This document shows, in pieces, positions 19,901 to 28,500 of a DNA stretch of 64,000 nt. A program made the position numbers and the translations under genes. Source of the stretch: Branchipolynoe longqiensis (taxonomy: Eukaryota > Annelida > Polychaeta > Phyllodocida > Polynoidae); NCBI GenBank assembly GCA_030323885.1, contig CM059194.1, forward strand, positions 6,905,686 to 6,969,685, in the 5' to 3' direction. The notes under the pieces were generated by a model. That model had not been told where the DNA came from and ran no database searches. It was given only the letters and a program-made list of their open reading frames with translations. Numbering within the stretch: the first letter of the stretch is position 1; every line of letters starts with the position of its first letter.

Positions 19901-22308
19901 TGATTTCAGCACAGGAGTGATGTGATCAAATTTCTTTGTACCCGTCAACAACCTGGCAGCCACATTCTGTATACGTTGCAGTTTTGAGATACTTGACAGC
20001 AGCAGACCATTCAAGAGAGCATTCAATAATCCAGGCGTGAACCAATGAAAGCATGAGTAACCTTCTCTAACGAGTCAGTTTTTCCTCATCCAGTCTCTAA
20101 TTTCACCAACACAATGTTGTGCAGGCAGCAATAGCCATATTCAGGGTGAGAAGAATTTATGATTGATTGATTGGTGGTTTCTTTACGCCGTGTCGGTAGC
20201 ATAGGCCATATTTACCACGAGCAGCAATAGCCAATTTATGAGGCCATGTTCCTATTTTCATGTTCAGTATGTAATTTTAATAGTTTTAACAACAACACCT
20301 CATAAAGTCTTCCACACTGCCCACCTCGCAGAACTCAGTGACGATACAGAAGAACTCTCCTTCCATGAAGCTGTCATAGAACTTGACGATGCCAGGGTGG
20401 TCGAGGTTGCGCAGTAGGTTCGCCTCGTGCATGGCTCCCACAGTCTCGTCCGGCTGTAGGTCGCCCACGGAAATCTCCTTCAACACTTTCCTGAACACCG
20501 CATTAGGAAAGTGAGTTACAAAACCAATAGCCAGCGTTCGAAACAATGGCTTGTTCGATCCAAGTGAGAGTAGGCACGGACAAGCAGAATATGGCTTGAG
20601 CTGTTCTGTTGGAGATTGGAATAATTGTGAATTAGTTGGTCATGTTACTGTCCTTTAAGAAAAGATTTTCCAATCCCCATAGAGAAGGCATAACTCAATC
20701 AAAATGCCGCCTACCCTACACCACCATAGTAGCTTAAAGCTGCATAATCCAAAGCAATTATCTAGATTTGATTCTACATATCAAACATTGATACTGGTGC
20801 ACTTATTAAGCATTTGTTGCTGCATAGAAGGCAATACTAAGTCAATTTAATGCGACTACTGAAGCCAATGCTGTCAGAATTTTGACATGCGTGCCACAAT
20901 TTCGCACTTAAAATATCTTAAACGTTAGTCTTTTAAAATAAAAGTTACTTCAAACTAAAGTAAGATACATTAAAACAATCAACCCACTATATTTCACTCT
21001 AAAAGTGACAAAAACTCAAAACCATCGGACTATGGAAAAGATACACTGGTACTACCAGTATATCTTTTGCATAGTCAGAGAGATTCACATCTCCTATCGC
21101 TTATGTACAGAAGAGCCAGAGAGACCCGATATATAGACAACACAAAAAGAAATACTAGATGGGCTGATTCCACTCTACTCAAAGTCCCCAAGCCTTCCAC
21201 AAACAAACTAATTAAAGCACCATCTAATATTGATCTAGTTACATGACACTACTGTTACCATATTGCTATGGAACTTTTGGGTAACAGAATTTCATTGTGT
21301 TACATGCTGCAAATTGTGTATTCAACAGTTATTGTATGCCTTATTCTATATACCTTTTGTGTAAATAACCCTGAATTGAAAAATGGCTGGAAGACCAGTG
21401 CTTCGGCACTGACAAAAGACTTATTCAGCACAATAAACATATTACACACACACACAAAAAGTCTGATAGCAGTTATCAGCTGCTACAGGAGGCTGTTGGA
21501 CATAACCAGTTGTGCACTTGTACATATCTTTGAAAGTTAGTATTGTCATGGGGGTGATGAAAATGGGAAATATTGCGCCTAGAGCGGGACTCGAACCCAC
21601 ATCTCTTTGCATTCCGGGCCAGTGTGCTAACCATTACACCACCTAGGCTCCCTGATATCAACACACTCCCCACGCCTACCTGTCTATGTGGTTACTTGCC
21701 TGAGAGGTCAGTGCAGACCACTACACTCGTCCCCCTGGAATTGTAAGTCTTGTAATGCTTACAATTACATACATACAGGCAATGCACTAACACATACATA
21801 CACAGGGTAGGTTCAACAACCATACAGCGCAAAGCTTGTACAGGATCCTGATCACGGCAACCAGTGTCATGGGGGTGATGAAAATGGGAAATATTGCGCC
21901 TAGAGCGGGACTCGAACCCACATCTCTTTGCATTCCGGGCCAGTGTGCTAACCATTACACCACCTAGGCTCCCTGATATCAACACACTCCCCACGCCTAC
22001 CTGTCTATGTGGTTACTTGCCTGAGAGGTCAGTGCAGACCACTACAGTATTGAGAATTTCTTTTTCTTTTCTAAAAGAAAACCACACCAAAGACCATGTC
22101 ATAGAATTTTAAGTAAATTCCTGATTTAAGGATCCACTCACTGTTTCTCCTTCGGATCTGAGCACCGCAGATCTGTGACGAGCCATGCTGTGCCAAAGTT
22201 CCCGCTGCCTAGTTTCTTTTCCACCTGGTAGCGATTCGCCAGGACCCTTTTAGTTAAATCTTTTTCTGCCTTGTCCCTGGCTCGAGGGATTTTCTTTGGT
22301 AATGGCAT
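7826..22308 (-). CDS. NEK11: NEK11-like serine/threonine kinase, 5' nine exons
   Basis: Nine minus-strand exons (22142-22308, 20325-20490, 18635-18753, 17262-17291, 15864-16025, 12125-12274, 11578-11656, 9692-9780, 7826-7954) join in matching phases into 363 codons without a stop. The product has a P-loop LGSGNFGT (residues 33-40), the beta-3 Lys in KVLKEI (about 60), HRD (155-157), DFG (174-176), TGTPYYMSPE (192-201) and DVWSVGCMLYEM (from 213). A basic tail follows with SPRERMRLRKQQKADEE. VLKEISVG, HRDLK and PRERMRLRK match the NEK11 branch of NIMA-related kinases, which act in the DNA-damage (G2/M) response in vertebrates. The start ATG has an in-frame TGA upstream. The 3' part is not found. 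An exon-derived 90-bp minisatellite sits just upstream of exon 6. Confidence 0.95.
7990..8256 (-). mobile_element. M1 TIR element, partial
   Basis: The right end (CATCGGACTATGCAACTTTAA) and body of the TTAA-type M1 family are present. The left inverted end is missing. It lies directly upstream of NEK11 exon 9, in the intron. Confidence 0.6.
8258..8950 (-). mobile_element. SINE-B tandem (2-3 units, about 305 bp period)
   Basis: A third tRNA-derived repeat, here in head-to-tail tandem on the minus strand. Markers are 'agtgagattcgaaccca' (B box), 'accattagcctatctacgc' (A box region), 'ggaggtcagtgcacctcac' and 'tggttcaacactatacag'. Units begin near 8268 and 8573, and the last is truncated near 8950. 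Confidence 0.7.
9090..10145. repeat. Tandem duplication around NEK11 exon 8 (period about 550 bp)
   Basis: Sequence at 9101-9160 matches 9666-9720, and 9420-9600 matches 9965-10145, all in direct orientation. The duplicated block includes the donor edge of exon 8. 'ctcacaatgccgcaacaag' recurs near 9135 and 9612 beside the true 'ctcacaatgcc' at 9688. The copies keep the GT donor but not a usable exon. Confidence 0.65.
9692..9780 (-). CDS. NEK11: NEK11 exon 8
   Basis: An 89-nt exon from acceptor TTTCCAG to donor GTGAGT, phase 0 in and phase 2 out. It encodes LLKNTMMDKHLAKEQMDIIN and onwards, an amphipathic segment after the kinase domain. Partial copies of its 3' edge lie downstream (see the duplication entry). 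Confidence 0.88.
10146..10560. other. No gene seen
   Basis: Intronic sequence with no recognised exon or element. A short open frame at 10145-10378 has no splice or family support. Confidence 0.3.
10561..11530 (+). mobile_element. hAT-like TIR elements, two overlapping or nested copies
   Basis: The family starts CAGGGATGAAAG with 'ccgg..aaaacgcgg' and ends 'tttcatccctg'. Here one decayed copy begins at about 10561 and another block at about 10862. The right end 'cttttatccctgaat' is at 11519-11533. Both contain 'accggaagtcaggtt'. A LINE 3' end (11240-11459) and SINE-A tail pieces are embedded. Confidence 0.55.
11240..11459 (+). mobile_element. LINE 3' end fragment with hairpin
   Basis: The 3' terminal segment of a non-LTR element contains a stem-loop (CAGTGCC/GGCACTG), then 'actgaataaa' and an A-run at 11458-11473. 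Relatives lie at 21250-21450, 45230-45400 and 47540-47695. Confidence 0.6.
11578..11656 (-). CDS. NEK11: NEK11 exon 7
   Basis: A 79-nt exon from acceptor CCATAG to donor GTAAAT, phase 2 in and phase 0 out. It encodes ILTKDPVKRPSAAKVLKLPH, the conserved C-lobe end (the 'RPS' turn) of the kinase domain. Confidence 0.93.
11750..12052 (-). mobile_element. SINE-A, near full length
   Basis: A complete minus-strand SINE-A between NEK11 exons 6 and 7. The tail is at 11750 and the tRNA-like head ends at 12052, 72 bp from the exon 6 donor. Confidence 0.85.
12125..12274 (-). CDS. NEK11: NEK11 exon 6 (seed exon of the 90-bp array)
   Basis: A 150-nt exon from acceptor TTTGTAG to donor GTGAGT, phase 2 in and phase 2 out. 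It encodes SVGCMLYEMVTLGHAFEGQS through the ELHAVFE segment, kinase subdomains IX-X. Its first 34 nt or so, with about 56 nt of the preceding intron, form the unit that is tandemly repeated at 12275-14880. Confidence 0.93.
12275..14880 (-). repeat. 90-bp minisatellite spanning an exon-intron junction (about 29 units)
   Basis: About 29 units of 82-94 bp, mostly 90 bp, lie in the intron immediately upstream of NEK11 exon 6. Read on the minus strand, each unit carries a pyrimidine tract ending CTGTTCCAG or similar, then GTCAGTGGGCTGCATGCTG and about 15 more exon-like bases. Intron-like sequence follows ('tgtctgtatcttac', 'taaagctgac'). The array therefore repeats the 3' splice site and first part of exon 6. 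Because 90 is divisible by 3, long stretches stay open (264 codons at 13854-14648), but these are repeat by-products and not genes. Confidence 0.95.
14881..15229. other. Intron, nothing recognised
   Basis: AT-rich NEK11 intron with short local repeats such as 'attcaagaacattc' and 'ccacatacata', the latter also recurring at about 15765-15865. Confidence 0.35.
15230..15522 (-). mobile_element. Possible solo LTR
   Basis: Read on the minus strand it starts TGTGAGACAGTC, has AATAAA, and ends CGCCAGCAGTCGG followed by CTTTACA. A related 3' end (CGCCAGCAGTCGG) occurs at about 23030-23055. A matching target-site duplication is not visible. Confidence 0.4.
15864..16025 (-). CDS. NEK11: NEK11 exon 5
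   Basis: A 162-nt exon from acceptor TTTCCAG to donor GTATGT, phase 2 in and phase 2 out. It encodes NIFLRNNMIKIGDFGISRIL, the activation segment LATTFTGTPYYMSPEVLKHE and ...SDVW. An upstream GTGTGG is also possible as donor, but only the downstream GTATGT keeps frame with exon 6. Confidence 0.94.
16027..16690. repeat. 42-bp tandem array beside NEK11 exon 5, with a SINE inserted
   Basis: About seven units of 'gtggtgatatttactgtaaa' plus 'acctacattgtagttaagc' run from 16027 to 16316, starting within the pyrimidine tract of the exon 5 acceptor. A truncated SINE-A occupies 16318-16432. Degenerate units with 'actgtaaaacctat' continue to about 16690. Confidence 0.8.
16318..16432 (-). mobile_element. 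SINE-A head fragment inside the 42-bp array
   Basis: The tRNA-like head and part of the body of SINE-A interrupt the tandem repeats. Confidence 0.75.
17034..17120 (+). repeat. Dispersed repeat fragment ending in A-run
   Basis: The sequence 'tggccagcattgaaaacaag' followed by 'gagcttatatgctatggac' and an A-run also occurs at 34533-34606 and 39668-39745. It looks like the 3' end of a retroposed element. Confidence 0.5.
17262..17291 (-). CDS. NEK11: NEK11 exon 4, 30-nt micro-exon with the HRD motif
   Basis: A 30-nt exon from acceptor TTCTAG to donor GTATGT, phase 2 in and phase 2 out. With its split codons it gives RRVLHRDLKTR, the catalytic loop. Without it the kinase would lose HRD and the next exon would still be in frame, because 30 nt is a multiple of 3. 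Confidence 0.92.
17480..18104 (-). repeat. About 600-bp dispersed repeat (inverted relative to the 42-kb copy)
   Basis: This block is the reverse complement of about 42000-42620, sharing 'ttggcatatggatgaactt'-like, 'cctgggaaaaagacttact' and 'attctgccgatagatg' segments. A third partial copy lies at about 23396-23850. No coding sequence or clear inverted ends were found. Confidence 0.6.
18134..18540 (+). pseudogene. LINE reverse-transcriptase C-terminal remnant
   Basis: The plus strand encodes VHNDIMRLLLGLPNYHSASE and [20 protein letters not shown], typical of the region downstream of the RT domain in non-LTR retrotransposons. Its 3' end has 'gactcagcattatggcagtt' in reverse sense and an AATAAA. 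A related minus-strand copy is at 42640-43330. Confidence 0.65.
18635..18753 (-). CDS. NEK11: NEK11 exon 3
   Basis: A 119-nt exon from acceptor CTTTTCAG to donor GTCAGT, phase 0 in and phase 2 out. It encodes GGDLDVRIQQCKKAKTRLPE and the helix MEWFIQLLLATQYMHS leading into the catalytic loop. Confidence 0.94.
18803..19262 (-). mobile_element. M1 TIR element, interrupted
   Basis: M1 body and right end ('catcgaactatgcaacgtt') at 19036-19262 and its left part at 18803-18945. A SINE-A tail piece ('tgatatgaccttagatgtt', 18968-19015) lies between them. Confidence 0.55.
19500..20030 (-). pseudogene. LINE (CR1/L2-like) reverse-transcriptase C-terminal fragment
   Basis: An open minus-strand frame of 146 codons contains SKLQRIQNVAARLLTGTKKF, LKSLHWLPVEKRIYFKVLLL and FSIAAQRLWNGLPGYI. 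These are hallmark motifs of the C-terminus of CR1/L2-like non-LTR retrotransposons. It is 5' truncated. The 3' side has 'tatatagcgcccgatccag' and an AAATA-rich tail at 19489-19508. Confidence 0.85.
20325..20490 (-). CDS. NEK11: NEK11 exon 2
   Basis: A 166-nt exon from acceptor GTGTTCAG to donor GTGGGC, phase 2 in and phase 0 out. It encodes KVLKEISVGDLQPDETVGAM, RNLDHPGIVKFYDSFMEGEF and FCIVTEFCE. It holds the beta-3 lysine and the hinge region. Confidence 0.95.
20732..21033 (-). mobile_element. M1 TIR element, near complete
   Basis: Both ends of M1 are present ('ttaaagctgcataatcc' at the left, 'catcggactatgg' at the right), about 300 bp apart. It lies in NEK11 intron 1. Confidence 0.65.
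21250..21450 (+). mobile_element. LINE 3' end with hairpin
   Basis: The 3' terminal segment with stem-loop CAGTGC-TTCG-GCACTG at about 21396-21412, followed by 'attcagcacaataaacat' and a CA repeat. It is the best-preserved of four copies of this 3' end in the window. Confidence 0.6.
21545..22048 (-). mobile_element. SINE-B dimer
   Basis: Two copies of a tRNA-derived SINE head and body in direct tandem. The blocks 21545-21722 and 21864-22042 look identical by eye, including the tRNA-like part ('gcgggactcgaacccacat', 'gtgctaaccattacacc'). The link between them is the SINE body ('ggtaggttcaacaacc'). Confidence 0.8.
22142..22308 (-). CDS. NEK11: NEK11 exon 1 (start codon)
   Basis: This 167-nt coding part runs from ATG (22308-22306) to donor GTGAGT, phase 2 out. 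It encodes MPLPKKIPRARDKAEKDLTK, then LANRYQVEKKLGSGNFGTAW. An in-frame TGA lies about 60 nt upstream of the ATG and no nearer in-frame ATG is seen, which supports this start. The 5' UTR extent is not defined. Confidence 0.92.
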
Positions 22309-22456
22309 TGTGTCTTCGCCGCGAAGTCTGCTACAGAGGCTAGAGCATCAGACCCATCTCCAACTGAAACAAGAATCGATATATTTTACATGCCGATGTT
22401 CTCAAAAATGTTCTTTTACATGTCTATGTCCTCAAACAAATTCTATTATAAAACAA

Positions 22457-22700
22457 GAAATGGTCCGATTACGCCATGTGGGGGAAAGGATTCAATCAAT
22501 GTTTTAGAACACACTTAATTTAGTATTCTATTAAAAAGAACTAGAATTGCTCCGATGACGCCATGTGGGGAAAGGATTCAATCAATGTTTTAGATCACAC
22601 TTAATTTAGTATTCTATTAAAAAGAACTAGAATTGCTCCAATTACGCCATGTGGGGAAAGGATTCAATCAATGTTTTAGGTCACACTTAATTTAGTATGA
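22457..22700. repeat. Tandem repeat, about 87 bp x 3
   Basis: Three copies of a unit containing 'acgccatgtgggg', 'ggattcaatcaatgtttta' and 'cacttaatttagtat' lie about 150 bp upstream of the NEK11 start codon, in its presumed 5' flank or UTR. Confidence 0.75.
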
Positions 22701-23395
22701 CCAAAATAACCATGAAAAATAAATAACGATTAATAATAACAATAATACAAATACAGAAAGCTAATTAACTGTGTTGCTATAAAATTCTACAATACCCATG
22801 TATTAACTGGATGATGAACCCAGCAGTAACAACTTTTAAAATATGCAGTTTTGAAGTCTGATAGTTTATTTGCTCATGCCCTGCAGTCTTTAGGCACAGT
22901 TTTAATTAGATCTAATTACTAGCTTCTACGCACAGTAATTGTGTATCTTATTACACATGATATACAATTATTGGACCTATTTAGGCTATTACAGAGATTT
23001 GCCAAATTAAAAGAAAACATTAAGTTTAGCAACCGACTGCTGGCGTAATAATTATTGACTGGAACAGATGCGGAGGTGAAACCAAACTCCAAATTGTTAT
23101 TTGATTCAATAACCCTAAGGCTAAGACTAGTCTAACTCTAAAATCTAAGACTAAATGTAGTAAGTCAAGCCTAAGAGCTAAGTCTAAGACAGTCAATGAA
23201 AGAAGTAAGATGATCATAGACATAGATAGACTTGCAAATCCGCATGTATGGGTCCTCACGCCTGGCTCCATAGGAACGGAGCGTCGCGGCATGCAAACAC
23301 CCCTTATAAAACATTTGTTTTTCTCATTTTTTATGTATCAACAGTACAAATGTTGAATGGTAATTCAAATTTTTAAGATATCAACATTCTGGTAG
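22701..23395. other. Intergenic; LTR-like end and simple repeats
   Basis: AT-rich intergenic DNA. About 23030-23290 on the minus strand ends CGCCAGCAGTCGG, like the possible solo LTR at 15.2-15.5 kb. A 'taaggctaagac' degenerate tandem lies at 23110-23200. No gene seen. Confidence 0.35.
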
Positions 23396-23850
23396 GTCAT
23401 TTTCCAGGAAAGAATGTGACAGTTCAGCTGAGAAAATTCCTCAAAAGTCACCAAACTTTGAGAGCTTGTCCCCGCTAATCGATAAATGTGACCCATATAA
23501 AATTAATATAATATGGTTGTTAAACATGTTATCTGTGTGTGTGCCAAGCGATTTGTTTGGATGTGGTGCGATTTGAGAGTTATAGCACTTTTTCTGACAC
23601 TCTCCTCTGCCTTGTGCCAATTGGCATTCACGCCTCGGTGCAGCTGAGATGAGATATCAGGTCAAAAGTCATGCCCATATGAACCAATGTAGTTACTGAG
23701 AGGTAAATAGCTCAGTTTTGGGGTAAATTATACACCATAACTTTGCTTCTACTTGACATATTAGGTCCATCCATGTCAAATTATAGGTATTAAAGTGTTT
23801 TATCCGAATACATTTGTTTTGACAATCTATTTGATATTTCAAATTTTTCT
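23396..23850 (+). repeat. Third copy of the 600-bp dispersed repeat, partial
   Basis: It shares 'gtgtgccaagc.atttgttt', 'atggttgttaaacat' and 'catattaggtccatcca' segments with the copies at 17.5-18.1 and 42.0-42.6 kb. Confidence 0.5.
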
Positions 23851-24249
23851 GCTAGACTGCTAGTAGATAAAAAATTCACCCCGTACTTACAGTAGGGGTG
23901 GAAACCAACCCATTAGAAAAGCTGGTGAAGAATGGCGGGGAAACGAATTGAGCTGGTAAATTCTTAATTTAAGAAGCAAAATATATTCTTCACATAAATC
24001 TTCATATTTACCCGCTACTTTTGATTTGAAATATATAATAAAACATGTAGTTTAAGGAATTTTAATAATAAAGCCGATGGCATTTTATCACCGCCATCTT
24101 GTCTTTTTGCATTCCCTCCCATTTCACCAACTCTGTGCCGATTATATGTAGCCATTTGATCCTGGAACCAGTTTCTAGTTCCTGTTCCATACTAAAACGA
24201 TTTTTGCTCGTATTTAGACTACGGTTAAGCTAGGGTTCACCCCTAAGTA

Positions 24250-24620
24250 TAACTTTAAGTTGCATAGTCCGATGGTTTTGAATTTCTGTATTTATTTTGA
24301 GATAAGTATATTAGATCGATCACTACTATCTACTTTACATTAGTTCAAAGTTACTTTTATTTTAAATGGTAAACTTTTGAGATATTTTGAGTGCAAACAT
24401 GGAAAATTTGTTTTGACAAGCTTGCCAAAATTCTGACACCATAGGCATAGACTTCAGCAGTAACAGGTTCTGTTAAATTGACTCAGTACTGCCTTCTACG
24501 CAGAAACAAATGCTTAATAAGTGCATCAGTATCTAAGTTAGATATGTAGAATCAAATCTAAATAATTGTTTTGGTTTTGAAAATTTGATGTTTTCATCGG
24601 ATTATGTCTATGCAGCTTTA
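24250..24620 (+). mobile_element. M1 TIR element, full length
   Basis: About 370 bp with inverted ends ('gttgcatagtccgatgg' and its partner 'catcggattatg..gcagct'). The internal motif 'aagcttgccaaaattctg' is present. The flanks read TTTA on both sides, a one-base departure from TTAA. Confidence 0.7.
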
Positions 24621-25517
24621 TTATAGCCTTTAAGTAGGCCTACACTGTAGGCTACAGTAGTACAGTACAGACAGACAGGGTCAGGTTGCTAGTTCAACTT
24701 AGTTGAACGGCAACAAAACATCGCGTTGAGTATATGAGTCAATATAAATGGCGTCATATATATAAATTATGTGCTTTGTTGAATGACCTGTACGCGGAAT
24801 GAGAGTTTGTTTGTTTTTCAACTAATTACGTGGATTTGTTTCTCCGGGTAGCTGCGGCGCTGGCCGAGATATGGATAGAGCGGCCATGTTATAAACAAAC
24901 GCGTCTGGGCAGACTGGGCCTACACGGACTCACCTCTGACCGTCCAGATCAGCAACACTACACGCTGATAAACGGTACAATCAACCCATACACCACAGCC
25001 AACTGGTTTGAGATTAAAATCCAATAGACTTATGCCTTATTGCGTAATATATGCGTAACCCAGCTGGTTCTGAAGGAGGATTCGTCGAGGAGTTAATGAA
25101 GCGGGATTCGTGAGGATATTTACGGTCACCTTAGTGCCAGGTGCATCCTGGGAATGACGCCATGCGTATCGCCCTGCCACTTAAATAGCACTTAATTGTG
25201 ATTTAAGCCGAATATCATACATATAATACGCACTAGTATCTATACAAGGTAGTATAAAATTTAACATAAGCAGTCGCCACAGTTGTCTATATATGAGATA
25301 TAACAATAATGTCATACTCATGAACGGAATTAATTGACAAACGGAAGCATGGTCACATGATGGTGTCCTGCGCGTTAACTTGTTCTCGGTGTGTCTGTAT
25401 TATTTTCTGTTACGCTTGTACCCGGATGTTTAGAGTGCCCACACATGGGTTAGATAAGTTTGTTGATCTAGATAATTTGAAGTACTGATAACAGTGATAG
25501 TCCAGCCATCCACTGTC
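24621..25517. promoter_or_regulatory. 5' flank of LDHD, with a CCCAGGATGC-type motif
   Basis: No exon is recognised. At 25142-25155 the minus strand reads CATTCCCAGGATGC, which resembles the ZNF143/THAP11-type promoter motif described in vertebrates. It is about 365 bp upstream of the LDHD start codon. Several CG-containing sites lie nearby. No TATA box is convincing, and the transcription start is not defined. Confidence 0.3.
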
Positions 25518-25589
25518 ATGAGTAAATTATTAAACGTAGCGAAATTCGCATGCCATGGATTTGGTTTTCGGAAAGGTCTACATACAGAG
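25518..25589 (+). CDS. LDHD: LDHD exon 1 (start, targeting peptide)
   Basis: This 72-nt coding part encodes [20 protein letters not shown] and LHTE before donor GTAAAC, phase 0. It is basic with no acidic residue until the end, as expected for a mitochondrial presequence. The base at -3 of the ATG is G. Confidence 0.8.
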
Positions 25590-28500
25590 GTAAACCCAAA
25601 CTACGATTCAATTAATCTAAAAGTAGGCCTAAAATTATTTGATCTCAAGACTCAAGTGGTGCCCAGCTGTATATTACTATATAGGTATGCGAATAACACG
25701 GCGCTTTCACGTTACTCGCTTGTCCCACGGTGCTTGCGCGGAGCACTCCGCGGTGCACATTTGACTCTGATTTTACCTCTCTCTTGCAACCTTTATTTTA
25801 GGACTACCAGGAATCCAACCATATGGATGATTTAGTTCACATTTTGCTCCCCTGGTACATCCAAAAATATTTGCTGTCCGATTTATAGAAGTGACAACAA
25901 ATCTTTATTCAAATTTATGTCTCTTTAAGTCACTGGAATTCTACATGAAGGTAAGTTTTGATAATTTTGAAATTAGTTTATTTTGTTTCTTTATATACTT
26001 CTCTATATTAGGGTGTAATTTGGTGTCAATATGAGGACCGGAACAGTGCTTTTGAGGGCGGATAAAAAGGTATGTCTGGCAGTAGACACGCGAAAAACGT
26101 GGCGCTTTCACGGTACTCGCGGCACTTTCACGGTACTCACTATTCCAATTTATGTCTTTAAGTCACTGGAATACTACATGAAGGTAAGTTTTGATATTTT
26201 TGAAATTAGTTTATTTTGTTTCTTTATATACTTATCTATATTAGGTTGTAATTTGGTGTCAATTTGAGGACCGGAACAGTGATTCTGAAGCAGATAAAAA
26301 GGTGTGTCTGGTAAAAATAGTGGCCTGACATGCCATCCTTGAGATGGGTCACAAAATTCAACTGGTTTTCCATTGAAACAATGGAACAAAATTACCCATA
26401 AAAAACGTGTTAGAAAGTGTTACAACTTCCTTGATAATTGTCACAGGATGATGATTTAGGTATCATTAGAAAGGACTTTACAATACCTTTGCAATGATGT
26501 ATTTATGTTGGAATCTGTTAATTTTGAATTTTTTTGTCACATACCTACTGTATAGGGACCGAATTTAAGTGGTCTTAGGGAGGTGGTCGGTTTAGGGAAT
26601 TAGAACATCCTTACAATGGTATTGTTGGGACCCAAATAAAGCGATCCATATAGGGGAGTGGTTGATCTGTGGATGTGGTCGGTTAGAGAGGTTTTACTCT
26701 GGCAGCCTACTGGAGGTGGATGTTTTATCCAACACTGAGATAGTCTTCCCGCCCTTACCCTCTCCTTATTTGATTTACACTAGCTTTTTTATTTCTTTGT
26801 TCGCGATTTTTTTAAATGTCATAGCGAGGCCTTGTTGAGGTAATGTGAAACGAAGGAAAGAGGAGGCTAGTTGCTAACTCTAGGGCTGTTCACGGTTTGC
26901 CGATTGTAGTATAGCTACTCTCAACTATGCATATGAGACTGTCTCAAAAGGTGATGACTAATTCTTTTGTCCACATCACAATTGACATAAAACATAAAAC
27001 TGCATAAAAACATTTACACAGAAAACACGAGGCAAATACATTTGCTTCAAACCAATATGTATTCTATTGAGCATATGAAACACTGTCAAAACAACCAACC
27101 AAATCAGGTTATCCTGAGCAAATACATATTTGTGTCATAAACAAATGATATGTTGATTGTTAAAATGGACACAGTTTTGTCCCATATTAGTCATCACCTT
27201 TTGAGACGGACTCATATATACATTTATAGGTCAGTTGTAGTTATAGCAACCTGGATAGAAGAGAGCAGGAATGTAGGAGGAAATATAGATGTCGGTGTGT
27301 CCTGTTTACTCAACTAATGCGGGCTCCAACAAACAAGTGAAATGACACCTTGATTGGTTGGTTGGTTGTTGGAGTTTTATATCCTAGCAACATTTAAGGT
27401 AATGTCAGGACGGGTACCGACTTGTGACAGTGTGCACTCATGGTGACTTTATAGTGCTGCCCCACTCGGAGACCATGCCATGAGCACCATGACCCGATAT
27501 CCCACTTAGTCATATTATCCTGACACTGAGCCAACCAGTCCTTGCCCTATCATATTAATGCCGAGCGCCAGCTAGAAAGCGACAAGTATCAATTGTTAAG
27601 TCTTTGGTTTGACTCAACCAGCATTCGAACCCGCGATCTACCAAAATGGTAGATGGACACTCATCTCATTCGGCCATCCTGTCTGCACCTTGAAGTTAAA
27701 GCTGCATAGTCCGATGAAGCATGAACTTTTCAAAACAAAAACATTCACCTCGATTTTAGTCTACATATCTAACTTAGATATTGGTGCACTTATTAAATAT
27801 TTGTTGCCACATAGAAGGGCATAATGAGTCAATTTAACACAACCTGTTACTGCATAAGCCTATGGGGAGAGTTTTGGCATGCTTGCCAAAATCAATTTAG
27901 GATGTTTGCACTTCAAATATCTCAAAAGTTAGCCATTCAAAATAAAAGTTACTTCAAACTAAATAAAGTAAGGTATTAAATATATTTATCTCAGAAAAAT
28001 GGCAGAAATTCAAAACCATTGCACTATGCAACTTTAAGTCCGTAGTGAGATAATCAGTGGTGTGCTGATTGAATTCTGAAATTATTCTTACCTGCTTGAT
28101 CTCTCATGGTTATTTTATTTATTTAAATGAATAACACATTGCTTTATATTTATTTTCATAATTCGAATATCTTGGATTATCTGAGGTCAGTGTTTAAAGG
28201 AAACACTTCTTTTTTTATTTCTTTAAATATTTTAGCAAGTGTAGTTCGATTGTACTCTTGCACTCCAGCTAGGTGTGATATAGAGAGAAGAGCCACTTAA
28301 TTGACCCTCTCTAACGGTACGGGAAAAGTGTATGCTTATACTTATAAATAACTGACCGGATGCAGTGGCCGAATTGGTAGAGCGCAGGCTTCCCGTGCGG
28401 AAGGTCAGGACTTCGATTCCCGGTCGAGTCAAACTTACAAAATTGGTACTTGTTGCTACCTAGCCTGGCAGTTGGTATTACTAGGATAGGACAAGGCATG

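Noticed and set aside
28354..28430. Functional tRNA genes (several tRNA-like heads)
   Set aside because: A and B boxes are readable but acceptor stems do not close, and each is followed by a SINE body repeated across the window.
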